This document shows positions 7,605 to 13,275 of a stretch of DNA of 16,782 nt, piece after piece. This DNA comes from Candidatus Omnitrophota bacterium (lineage in GTDB: Bacteria; Omnitrophota; Gorgyraeia; Gygaellales; Profunditerraquicolaceae), in assembly GCA_903882345.1 (NCBI GenBank), contig CAIRWO010000193.1:1-16782 (forward strand). The letters run 5' to 3'. The position numbers and the translations under genes were made by a program. Within the stretch, counting starts at the first letter, position 1. The number at the start of each line of letters is the position of its first letter. The notes beneath the pieces were generated by a model. That model saw only the letters and a program-made list of their open reading frames with translations. It ran no database searches and was not told the origin of the DNA.

Positions 7605-8827
7605 AAAAAGTCCTGACCTTCATTATGGCCGGCGGCAAAGGCGAGCGCCTCTGGCCCCTGACCAAAGACCGCACAAAACCGGCAGTGCCGTTCGGCGGCA
7701 TTTACAGGATCATCGATTTTACCTTAAGCAACTGCATCAATTCCGGCCTGCGGAAAATGTACGTGCTCACGCAGTATAAATCGGCATCGCTGCAAAAGCA
7801 TATCCGCTTGGGCTGGAACATCCTCTCATCGGAATTAGGAGAATACATTGAACTGCTGCCCGCCCAGCAGAGAGTGGGGGATACCTGGTACCTGGGCACG
7901 GCGGACGCGATTTATCAGAACCTTTATACCCTGGAAATCGATAAAACCGATGAGGTATTGATCCTTGCCGGCGATCATATCTATAAAATGAATTATTACA
8001 CGATGATCGATTTTCATCGTGAGGTAGACGCGGATCTTACCGTAGGCGTCGTGGAAGTGAACAAGGAACGGGCGTCTCATCTGGGCGTAGTCGATGTCGA
8101 TACCCTGGGCAGGGTCACCGGTTTTCAGGAAAAGCCCGCAAGACCTAAAACCATCCCCAATAAACCGGAAAAGGTCTATGCCTCAATGGGGATCTATGTC
8201 TTTAAACATAACGTTCTGGAACAGGAGCTAATGGAAGACGCCAAGGACGGCGGCAAAAGTAACCACGATTTCGGTAAGGACATCATCCCACAGATGCTCA
8301 AGAAAGGCCTGAAGGTCGCGGCCTATAATTTTATCGACGAGAATAAAAAAGAGGCGCAATACTGGAGAGACATCGGGACAATCGACGCCTACTATGAAGC
8401 GAACATGGATCTGGTAGAGGTCGATCCGGTATTCAACCTCTACGATAAGGAATGGCCGATCCGCACATACCAGGAGCAGTTCCCTCCGGGAAAAACGGTT
8501 TTTTCCGGAGAAGAAGTTACAGGCCGGGTTGGCCTGGCGCTTGATTCTTTCGTTGCCGGCGGCTGCATTATCAGCGGAGGCAGGGTTCAGCGTTCGATAC
8601 TTTCGCCTAACGTAAGGATCAACAGCTATTCCCAGGTTTATGATTCCATACTTATGGAAGGCGTTAATGTCGGCAGGCATGCCAAGATAAAACACGCGAT
8701 AATCGATAAGGACGTCGTTATCCCCCAGGGAATGGTTATCGGCTATGACCCTGCTGAAGACCGCAAGAGGTTCTTTGTCAGTGAATCAGGCGTAGTAGTC
8801 GTTGCCAAGGGCACGGAAATTAAATGA
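7598..8827 (+). CDS. glgC: Glucose-1-phosphate adenylyltransferase (ADP-glucose pyrophosphorylase)
   Basis: Makes ADP-glucose from glucose-1-phosphate and ATP, the committed step of bacterial glycogen synthesis. The 409-residue length is normal. The N-terminal nucleotidyltransferase domain shows MAGGKGERLWPLT (about 10-22), the R-x-K-P-A-V-P-F-G-G and Y-R-I-I-D-F-x-L-S-N-C-x-N-S-G blocks, GTADAIYQN, the metal-binding GDHIYKM, FQEKPARP, ASMGIYVF and the YWRDIGT block. The C-terminal part (about 300-400) has the hexapeptide-like pattern of a left-handed beta-helix. It overlaps the marC-family gene by 7 bp and the acetyltransferase gene by 4 bp (ATGA). No glycogen synthase or branching enzyme lies in the window. 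Confidence 0.96.
   Translation: MVKKVLTFIMAGGKGERLWPLTKDRTKPAVPFGGIYRIIDFTLSNCINSGLRKMYVLTQYKSASLQKHIRLGWNILSSELGEYIELLPAQQRVGDTWYLGTADAIYQNLYTLEIDKTDEVLILAGDHIYKMNYYTMIDFHREVDADLTVGVVEVNKERASHLGVVDVDTLGRVTGFQEKPARPKTIPNKPEKVYASMGIYVFKHNVLEQELMEDAKDGGKSNHDFGKDIIPQMLKKGLKVAAYNFIDENKKEAQYWRDIGTIDAYYEANMDLVEVDPVFNLYDKEWPIRTYQEQFPPGKTVFSGEEVTGRVGLALDSFVAGGCIISGGRVQRSILSPNVRINSYSQVYDSILMEGVNVGRHAKIKHAIIDKDVVIPQGMVIGYDPAEDRKRFFVSESGVVVVAKGTEIK
8484..8510. repeat. 12-bp hairpin inside glgC
   Basis: CTCCGGGAAAAA (8484-8495) pairs with TTTTTTCCGGAG (8499-8510) over 12 bp with one G-T wobble and a CGG loop. It lies in coding sequence (around QFPPGKTVFSGEE) and has no T-run after it. It may be only a by-product of codons, or a weak RNA structure. 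Confidence 0.4.
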
Positions 8828-9273
8828 TACGCAAAGCAAAGATCAGCGATGTCAAACAAATACGGGAGCTGATCAATTCTTTTGCTAAAGAAGACCTGAT
8901 GCTGCCGCGGTCGCTGAATGAGCTTTATGATAATATCAGGGATTTTTGGGTTTTCCAGCAAGGTAAGAAAATCATCGGGACTGCCGCCTTGCATATCTGC
9001 TGGCAGGATCTCACGGAAATAAAATCGCTTGCCGTGGAAAAGAAATGGCAGCGTAAAAATATCGGCAGGCAGCTGGTAAACTCCTGCATTGAAGAAGCAA
9101 AGAAACTGGGGGCAAAAAAAGTTTTCGCGCTCACCTATAAACCCGATTTCTTCAGGAAATTCGGCTTCCGCAAGGTAAAACATACCGACCTACCGCATAA
9201 AATCTGGGCAGAATGCATCAACTGCCCGAAATTCCCCAACTGCCAGGAGATTGCCCTGCTAAAAACATTGTAA
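8824..9273 (+). CDS. GNAT N-acetyltransferase, ArgA-like (probable short N-acetylglutamate synthase)
   Basis: A 149-residue single-domain GNAT. The acetyl-CoA loop is visible as Q-R-K-N-I-G-R-Q-L (about residues 75-83), preceded by the strand EIKSLAVEKKW. The ML-P-R-S-L-x-E-L-Y-x-N-I-R-D-F-W block (about 26-41), AALHICWQDL, and FALTYKPDFFRKFGF strongly resemble the short stand-alone ArgA-type acetyltransferases such as mycobacterial Rv2747, which acetylate glutamate as the first step of arginine synthesis. The tail has a cysteine cluster, AECINCPKFPNC, whose role is not known. No other arginine gene is nearby, so the substrate is inferred from family alone. The start overlaps the glgC stop (ATGA). 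Confidence 0.75.
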   Translation: MIRKAKISDVKQIRELINSFAKEDLMLPRSLNELYDNIRDFWVFQQGKKIIGTAALHICWQDLTEIKSLAVEKKWQRKNIGRQLVNSCIEEAKKLGAKKVFALTYKPDFFRKFGFRKVKHTDLPHKIWAECINCPKFPNCQEIALLKTL

Positions 9274-9289
9274 AATTTTGGAGGAAACT

Positions 9290-10441
9290 ATGGATTATCT
9301 GTTGACTGAAGAACAAAAAATGATCAAGGGCCTGGCGCATAAAATTGCCGAGGAAAAAATCCGGCCGGTAGCGGCAAAATACGACCAGAGCGAAGAATAC
9401 CCCTGGGACGTGATTAAAGTGATCGCCGACTCGGATCTTTTCGGGCTCTTTATCCCGGAGGAATACGGCGGGCTGGGAGTAAACGTAATGAACCTCTGCC
9501 TGGCTACGGAAGAACTCTCGCGCGCCTGCGGAGGTATTGCCGTCTGTTATGCTGCTTCAGCACTCGGGACCTTCCCGATAGTCTTATTCGGTAATGACGC
9601 ACAAAAGAAAAAATACCTGCCTGATCTGGCAAAAGGAAAAAAAGTTGCGGCATTCGCTATAACCGAGCCCGAAGCCGGTTCAGATGCCTCGGCAATCAAA
9701 ACTACGGCCAAAAAAGAAGGCAAGCATTATATATTAAACGGCCTGAAGCACTTTATCACTAACGGCGGAGACGCGGAGATTTACGTGGTTATCGCCATGA
9801 CCGATAAAACCAGGGGCGCCAGAGGCGCTTCGGCATTTATCGTAGAGAAAGGCACACCCGGGTTTAGTTTCGGCAAAAAAGAAGATAAATTCGGCATCCG
9901 CGCATCTTCCACCAGAGAATTGATCTTTACCGACTGCAAGGTTCCCGAAGAAAACCTTCTTTCCAAAGAAGGCATGGGTTTTATCGTTACGATGAAGACA
10001 TTCGACATGTCCCGCCCGGGCGTCGCTGCCCAGGCGCTGGGCATTGCGCAAGGCGCGCTGGAACTGGCAGTTAAATACGTAAGAGAGAGGCAACAGTTCG
10101 GCAAGTCGATCTCCAGCTTTCAGGGAATACAATGGATGCTGGCGGATATGGCAACGGAAGTAGAGGCCGCAAGAGGCCTGGTCTATTCTACCGCAAGGAT
10201 GCTTGACGCGGGAGTTAAAGACGTTGCCAAGGATTCGGCAATGGCAAAGATGTTCGCTTCCGACGTAGCAATGAAAGTAACGGTAGACGCCCTTCAGTTA
10301 TTCGGCGGCTACGGCTATATGAAGGACTATCCGATTGAAAAATACGTACGCGATGCCAAGATCACCCAGATCTACGAAGGCACAAACCAGATCCAACGCA
10401 GCATTATCGCGCTGCAATTAATTAAGGAAATAGCAAAGTAA
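9290..10441 (+). CDS. Acyl-CoA dehydrogenase (short-chain/butyryl-CoA type)
   Basis: FAD-dependent enzyme that oxidises acyl-CoA or, with a bifurcating Etf, reduces enoyl-CoA. It has 383 residues, the normal length. Blocks in order are the N-terminal helical domain, the flavin/substrate block F-A-I-T-E-P-E-A-G-S-D near 122-132, LNGLKHFITNG, RERQQFGKSISSFQ near 265-278, LQLFGGYGYMKDYPIEKYVRDAKI, and QIYEGTNQIQR near 361-371. Glu363 is at the position of the catalytic base in short- and medium-chain enzymes. The ATG at 9290 is chosen over an upstream TTG because GGAGG (9280-9284) is 5 bases away. It is followed directly by etfB and etfA, its expected electron-transfer partners. The exact acyl substrate cannot be read. 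Confidence 0.94.
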   Translation: MDYLLTEEQKMIKGLAHKIAEEKIRPVAAKYDQSEEYPWDVIKVIADSDLFGLFIPEEYGGLGVNVMNLCLATEELSRACGGIAVCYAASALGTFPIVLFGNDAQKKKYLPDLAKGKKVAAFAITEPEAGSDASAIKTTAKKEGKHYILNGLKHFITNGGDAEIYVVIAMTDKTRGARGASAFIVEKGTPGFSFGKKEDKFGIRASSTRELIFTDCKVPEENLLSKEGMGFIVTMKTFDMSRPGVAAQALGIAQGALELAVKYVRERQQFGKSISSFQGIQWMLADMATEVEAARGLVYSTARMLDAGVKDVAKDSAMAKMFASDVAMKVTVDALQLFGGYGYMKDYPIEKYVRDAKITQIYEGTNQIQRSIIALQLIKEIAK

Positions 10442-10471
10442 GTTAAAAGGTAAAAGTAAAAAGGCAAAGAG

Positions 10472-11254
10472 ATGAATATTATAGTATGTATTAAACAGGT
10501 TCCCGAGACAACGGAAGTGCGGATCAATCCGGAGACAAACACCTTGATCCGCGAAGGCGTCAAATCGATCATCAATCCTTTTGATATGTATGCTATTGAA
10601 GAGGCAGTGCGGCTGAAGGAAAAATTCGGCGGTAAGGCCACGGTTATCTCTATGGGGCCGCCGCAGGCGGAAGCAGCATTAAGAGAAGCGTTATCTATGG
10701 GCATCGATAACGGGATACTTGTCGGTGACCGCGCCTTTGCCGGAAGCGATACCTGGGCAACCAGCTATACCTTAGCCGCGGCAATAAAAACTGCCGGCGA
10801 ATTTGACCTGATCATCTGCGGTAAGCAGGCATCAGACGGCGATACTGCCCAGGTCGGGCCGGGCATTTCTACGCATCTTGATATCCCTCAGGTTACTTAT
10901 GTAAAAAAAATCGAAGAAGTTAAAGACAAGGTAATGCGGGTAGAAAGGATGATGGAGGAGGGCTTTGAAATCATCGAAACTCCTTTACCCTGCCTGATTA
11001 CGGTGGTAAAAGAAATTAACGAACCGCGGCTGCCTTCTTTAAAAGGGATGATGCGGGCAAAATCAGCCAAGATTACCGTATTGACGCAAAAAGAATTAGA
11101 TCTTGATCCCCAGAGTATCGGGCTTTGCGGTTCACCCACGCAAGTGGTCAAAATATTTACCCCGCCTCCGAGAAAAGGCGGACAGATACTTTCCGGCGAG
11201 ACAGAAGAAATTGCCGGCAAGTTAGTTGAATTAATTAAAGACGAGGTGCATTAA
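10472..11254 (+). CDS. etfB: Electron transfer flavoprotein beta subunit
   Basis: Small subunit of the EtfAB heterodimer, 260 residues. It begins MNIIVCIKQVPETTEV, followed by T-N-T-L-I-R-E-G-V-K-S-I-I-N-P-F-D and A-I-E-E-A-V-R-L-K-E, the pattern of anaerobe-type EtfB. CGKQASDGDTAQVGPG (about 113-128) is the nucleotide/flavin-binding block that in bifurcating Etfs holds the beta-FAD. The E-I-N-E-P-R-L-P-S-L-K-G signature is near 183-194. It lies 30 bp after the acyl-CoA dehydrogenase and 2 bp before etfA. The 30-bp gap is A/G-rich with repeated AAAAGG-type motifs that can serve as the ribosome binding site. Confidence 0.95.
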   Translation: MNIIVCIKQVPETTEVRINPETNTLIREGVKSIINPFDMYAIEEAVRLKEKFGGKATVISMGPPQAEAALREALSMGIDNGILVGDRAFAGSDTWATSYTLAAAIKTAGEFDLIICGKQASDGDTAQVGPGISTHLDIPQVTYVKKIEEVKDKVMRVERMMEEGFEIIETPLPCLITVVKEINEPRLPSLKGMMRAKSAKITVLTQKELDLDPQSIGLCGSPTQVVKIFTPPPRKGGQILSGETEEIAGKLVELIKDEVH

Positions 11255-11256
11255 TT

Positions 11257-12459
11257 ATGGCCATTCACATAATTTCGGAAAAATGCACGGGTTGCAGCCT
11301 ATGCGTAAAAGTCTGCCCGTTTGATGCCATCCGCATAATGGATAAGAAAGCATCCATAGATATGAATAAATGCAATCTCTGCGGCGCCTGCGTGCATGCC
11401 TGTAAACTTAAGGCGGTGATCATAGATAAGCCTCAACCTACCTGCATCCTGCCGGATATTAAAAACTACAAAGGCATCTGGGTATTTATTGAACAAAAAA
11501 ATGGAAAGATCCAGTCAATTTCCTACGAACTTTTGGGTAAGGCGCATGAGTTGGCGCAAAAACTTAACTGCGAAGTAAGCGGAGTGGCTATCGGTAATAA
11601 TCTGGACGATCAGATAGACGAACTATTCTGGCACGGCGCAGACAATATTTATCTTGTCCAGGCTCCGGAGATCGCTAATTTTCAGGATGATCCTTACACG
11701 AATATACTGGTGGAACTGGTCAAAAAATACAAGCCGGAGATACTGCTTTGCGGGGCAACGTCCATCGGCCGTTCCCTGGTTGCCCGCGTGGCGATCAAGA
11801 TCAAAGCCGGCCTGACCGCTGACTGCACCGGCCTTGACATTGACCCAATAAAAAAGATCTTACTGCAGACACGGCCTGCTTTCGGCGGCAACATTATGGC
11901 AACGATCATCAGCCCGAATTACCGGCCGCAAATGGCAACCGTGCGCCATAAGGTCATGCAGCCAATGACCCCGGATAAAAAGAGAAAAGGCAAGATCATC
12001 AGGGAGGATTACGATTCCTCCGTCTATGCCTCACGCACGAAGCTGCTGGATATAGTAGAAGAGGTAGAATCGCTGGTGAATCTAGCCGAAGCGGATATCA
12101 TCGTTTCCGGAGGCAGGGGTATGGGAAGCCCGGAAAATTTCAAGATCATCAAAGAACTTGCCCATGTCTTAGGGGCGGCTGTGGGTTCTTCGCGCGCAGC
12201 AGTTGATGCCGGATGGATGCCCTATTCGCACCAGGTCGGGCAGACCGGTAGGACCGTCGCGCCCAAAATATATTTTGCCTGCGGCATATCCGGCCAGATC
12301 CAGCATATCGTCGGAATGTCGTCTTCTAAAATAATCATCGCGATTAACAAGGATCCCGATGCGCCGATCTTTAAATACGCCACCTACGGGATCGTCGGCG
12401 ACTTATTCCAGATCGTCCCTGCTTTGACCAAAAAATTCAAAGAAACGTTGCGAAAATAA
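11257..12459 (+). CDS. etfA: Electron transfer flavoprotein alpha subunit with N-terminal 2[4Fe-4S] ferredoxin domain
   Basis: A 400-residue EtfA carrying an extra N-terminal ferredoxin domain. Two four-cysteine motifs are present: Cys10, 13, 16, 20 (followed by Pro) and Cys39, 42, 45, 49. The Etf alpha domain follows from about residue 65. The C-terminal FAD domain has V-S-G-G-R-G-M-G-S-P-E-N-F, A-A-V-G-S-S-R-A-A-V-D-A-G-W, QVGQTGRTVAP, CGISGQIQH and YGIVGDLFQ. Ferredoxin-fused EtfA proteins are known from caffeyl-CoA reductase (CarE) and lactate dehydrogenase Etf (LctC) of acetogens, both electron-bifurcating. The order dehydrogenase-etfB-etfA matches CarCDE. GAGGTG (11243-11248) is its ribosome binding site. 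Bifurcation is inferred, not shown. Confidence 0.95.
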   Translation: MAIHIISEKCTGCSLCVKVCPFDAIRIMDKKASIDMNKCNLCGACVHACKLKAVIIDKPQPTCILPDIKNYKGIWVFIEQKNGKIQSISYELLGKAHELAQKLNCEVSGVAIGNNLDDQIDELFWHGADNIYLVQAPEIANFQDDPYTNILVELVKKYKPEILLCGATSIGRSLVARVAIKIKAGLTADCTGLDIDPIKKILLQTRPAFGGNIMATIISPNYRPQMATVRHKVMQPMTPDKKRKGKIIREDYDSSVYASRTKLLDIVEEVESLVNLAEADIIVSGGRGMGSPENFKIIKELAHVLGAAVGSSRAAVDAGWMPYSHQVGQTGRTVAPKIYFACGISGQIQHIVGMSSSKIIIAINKDPDAPIFKYATYGIVGDLFQIVPALTKKFKETLRK

Positions 12460-12472
12460 TTAATAAAATAAT

Positions 12473-12499
12473 TTGACATTATCCAAAATAGAGTATAAT
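12473..12499 (+). promoter_or_regulatory. Sigma70-type promoter for the 12506-12621 RNA
   Basis: TTGACA (12473-12478) and TATAAT (12494-12499) are both perfect hexamers, with a short 15-bp spacer. They begin 14 bp after the etfA stop. The expected start point is about 12506, which leads into a structured non-coding stretch and then a terminator. No other convincing promoter is seen before the next gene. Confidence 0.7.
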
Positions 12500-12505
12500 A
12501 GAAGG

Positions 12506-12621
12506 TAGTAGAAAACAAACGGTTAGCGAAGCCTCGAAGTGAAAGAGAGGTCGAGTTGAAGAAGCCGATAATAAATGAAATCCATAAGGCAATTCTCTAA
12601 ATTAGAGGATTGCCTTTTTTT
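12506..12621 (+). ncRNA. Candidate small RNA or terminating leader (riboswitch/attenuator-like)
   Basis: A transcript of about 115 bases is bounded by a strong promoter upstream and a strong intrinsic terminator at its end, with no convincing reading frame. CGGTT (12520-12524) can pair with AGCCG (12563-12567), with one G-T pair, enclosing about 38 bases. Inside, CCTC/GAGG (12532-12535 with 12547-12550) and CTCGA/TCGAG (12533-12537 with 12551-12555) are mutually exclusive helices. AGAGAG (12544-12549) can also pair with TTCTCT (12593-12598) in the left arm of the terminator, which would disfavour termination. It does not match any riboswitch or small RNA family I recognise. Its position just before a gene with its own ribosome binding site suggests read-through control, but a stand-alone small RNA is equally possible. 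Pairings were found by eye. Confidence 0.5.
12586..12621 (+). terminator. Strong intrinsic terminator
   Basis: GGCAATTCTCTA (12588-12599) pairs with TAGAGGATTGCC (12603-12614) with one T-G wobble and an AAT loop. Two further A-T pairs (12586-12587 with 12615-12616) extend it into the T-run, seven Ts at 12615-12621. It would end transcripts of the etf operon and those from the promoter at 12473. It lies just before the ribosome binding site of the next gene. Confidence 0.9.
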
Positions 12622-12644
12622 GTTGCCAAAAGGGGAGGGTAAAG

Positions 12645-12980
12645 ATGATGAATAACAGGATTTTTCCTGCTACGCCGGAAGTAAAGGAAACATTCAGGCA
12701 ATTTGCAGAACAGCTAACCGGATGGCAGGTCAAAGACACCCACATCAAAAAAATCAAGGTCCATGCCTTCAGCGACCGCATCAAAAAGCCGGTAGACTCC
12801 AATGTCAGCGTGGGAGAAGAGCTCGATAGCAACCTTTCCAACAGCCCCCACGAACCAGTGCTGGCGATATTTGAGTCCGAGGCCAACGAATACCTCGTAG
12901 TGACGCCAAACAGGAACAACCAAAAAGGAACATTATACTTTTTCGATCCGCAGGAAGTCGTAGGTATCGAAAAAGAATAA
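12645..12980 (+). CDS. Hypothetical protein, unrecognised 111-residue family
   Basis: A small soluble protein of 111 residues (110 if the second ATG at 12648 is used). It has no signal peptide, membrane segment or cysteine motif. The N-terminal half looks helical and amphipathic (E-V-K-E-T-F-R-Q-F-A-E-Q-L), followed by a lysine-rich stretch. The C-terminal half (about 69-108) looks beta-rich: PVLAIFESEANEYLVVTP, then GTLYFFDPQEVVGIE. I do not recognise the family. The GGGGAGGG ribosome binding site (12632-12639) is exceptionally strong. The gene comes straight after a strong terminator with no promoter of its own visible, so expression probably needs read-through of 12586-12621. It is a likely real gene given the ribosome binding site and the balanced composition. 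Confidence 0.75.
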   Translation: MMNNRIFPATPEVKETFRQFAEQLTGWQVKDTHIKKIKVHAFSDRIKKPVDSNVSVGEELDSNLSNSPHEPVLAIFESEANEYLVVTPNRNNQKGTLYFFDPQEVVGIEKE

Positions 12981-12997
12981 TGCCTTTTTAGGCATTA
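12978..12997. repeat. 7-bp hairpin over the stop codon of the hypothetical gene
   Basis: TAATGCC (12978-12984) is the reverse complement of GGCATTA (12991-12997), with a TTTTTA loop. It overlaps the TAA stop at 12978-12980. There is no T-run after the stem, so it is a weak terminator candidate at best. It may stabilise the 3' end of the message. Confidence 0.35.
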
Positions 12998-13023
12998 AAT
13001 GTCAAAGGATGTAAACGTTTTCC

Positions 13024-13051
13024 TTGATAATTCCCGTTTTTTTATTATAAT
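13024..13051 (+). promoter_or_regulatory. Sigma70-type promoter for the HTH-smc pair
   Basis: TTGATA (13024-13029, 5/6 match to the -35 box) and TATAAT (13046-13051, perfect -10 box) are separated by 16 bp of T-rich DNA. The expected start point is near 13058, 20 bases before the first in-frame ATG at 13078. Confidence 0.65.
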
Positions 13052-13077
13052 GTTACAGAACATACCTTGACCGGCTT

Positions 13078-13275
13078 ATGATAAAGACTAAAGAAGATCT
13101 CATGACTTTAGACGATCTGGCGCTATACCTGAAGGTCAGCCGCAGGACAATCTACGAATGGCTAAAGGCAGGAAAAGTCCCGGCAGTAAAACTGATCGGG
13201 CAATGGCGCTTTAAAAAAGACAAAATTGATTCTTGGCTTGACGAGAAAACTACCAGATGTATTTCAAAAAGTTAG
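13078..13275 (+). CDS. Excisionase-type helix-turn-helix DNA-binding protein
   Basis: A 65-residue protein of the excisionase/MerR-like HTH_17 class. The core LTLDDLALYLKVSRRTIYEWLKAGK (here MTLDDLALYLKV then RRTIYEWLKAGKVPAVK, about residues 9-39) is a winged helix-turn-helix, followed by the family-typical wing I-G-Q-W-R-F-K-K-D-K-I-D-S-W-L (about 40-54). Such proteins act as small DNA-binding regulators; the family name does not imply a phage. There is no clear Shine-Dalgarno before 13078; an internal ATG at 13102 (MTLDDL) would remove only eight residues and is a possible start. The last 19 bp overlap the start of smc, so the two are probably co-transcribed and translationally coupled. 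Confidence 0.85.
   Translation: MIKTKEDLMTLDDLALYLKVSRRTIYEWLKAGKVPAVKLIGQWRFKKDKIDSWLDEKTTRCISKS

Noticed and set aside
12506..12585. Resemblance of AGCGAAGCCTC to part of the c-di-GMP-I (GEMM) riboswitch core
   Set aside because: The other required GEMM element (the CACGCACAGGGCAAACC-type half) is missing and the helices do not fit.
12575..12655. A 26-codon frame starting at an ATG in the leader RNA and overlapping the next gene's start
   Set aside because: No Shine-Dalgarno precedes it, and its codons are the two arms of the intrinsic terminator plus the next gene's ribosome binding site.
13078..13275. Excisionase-like gene as a sign of a prophage or integrative element
   Set aside because: No integrase, attachment repeats, insertion-sequence ends or other phage genes are seen; this fold is common in chromosomal regulators.
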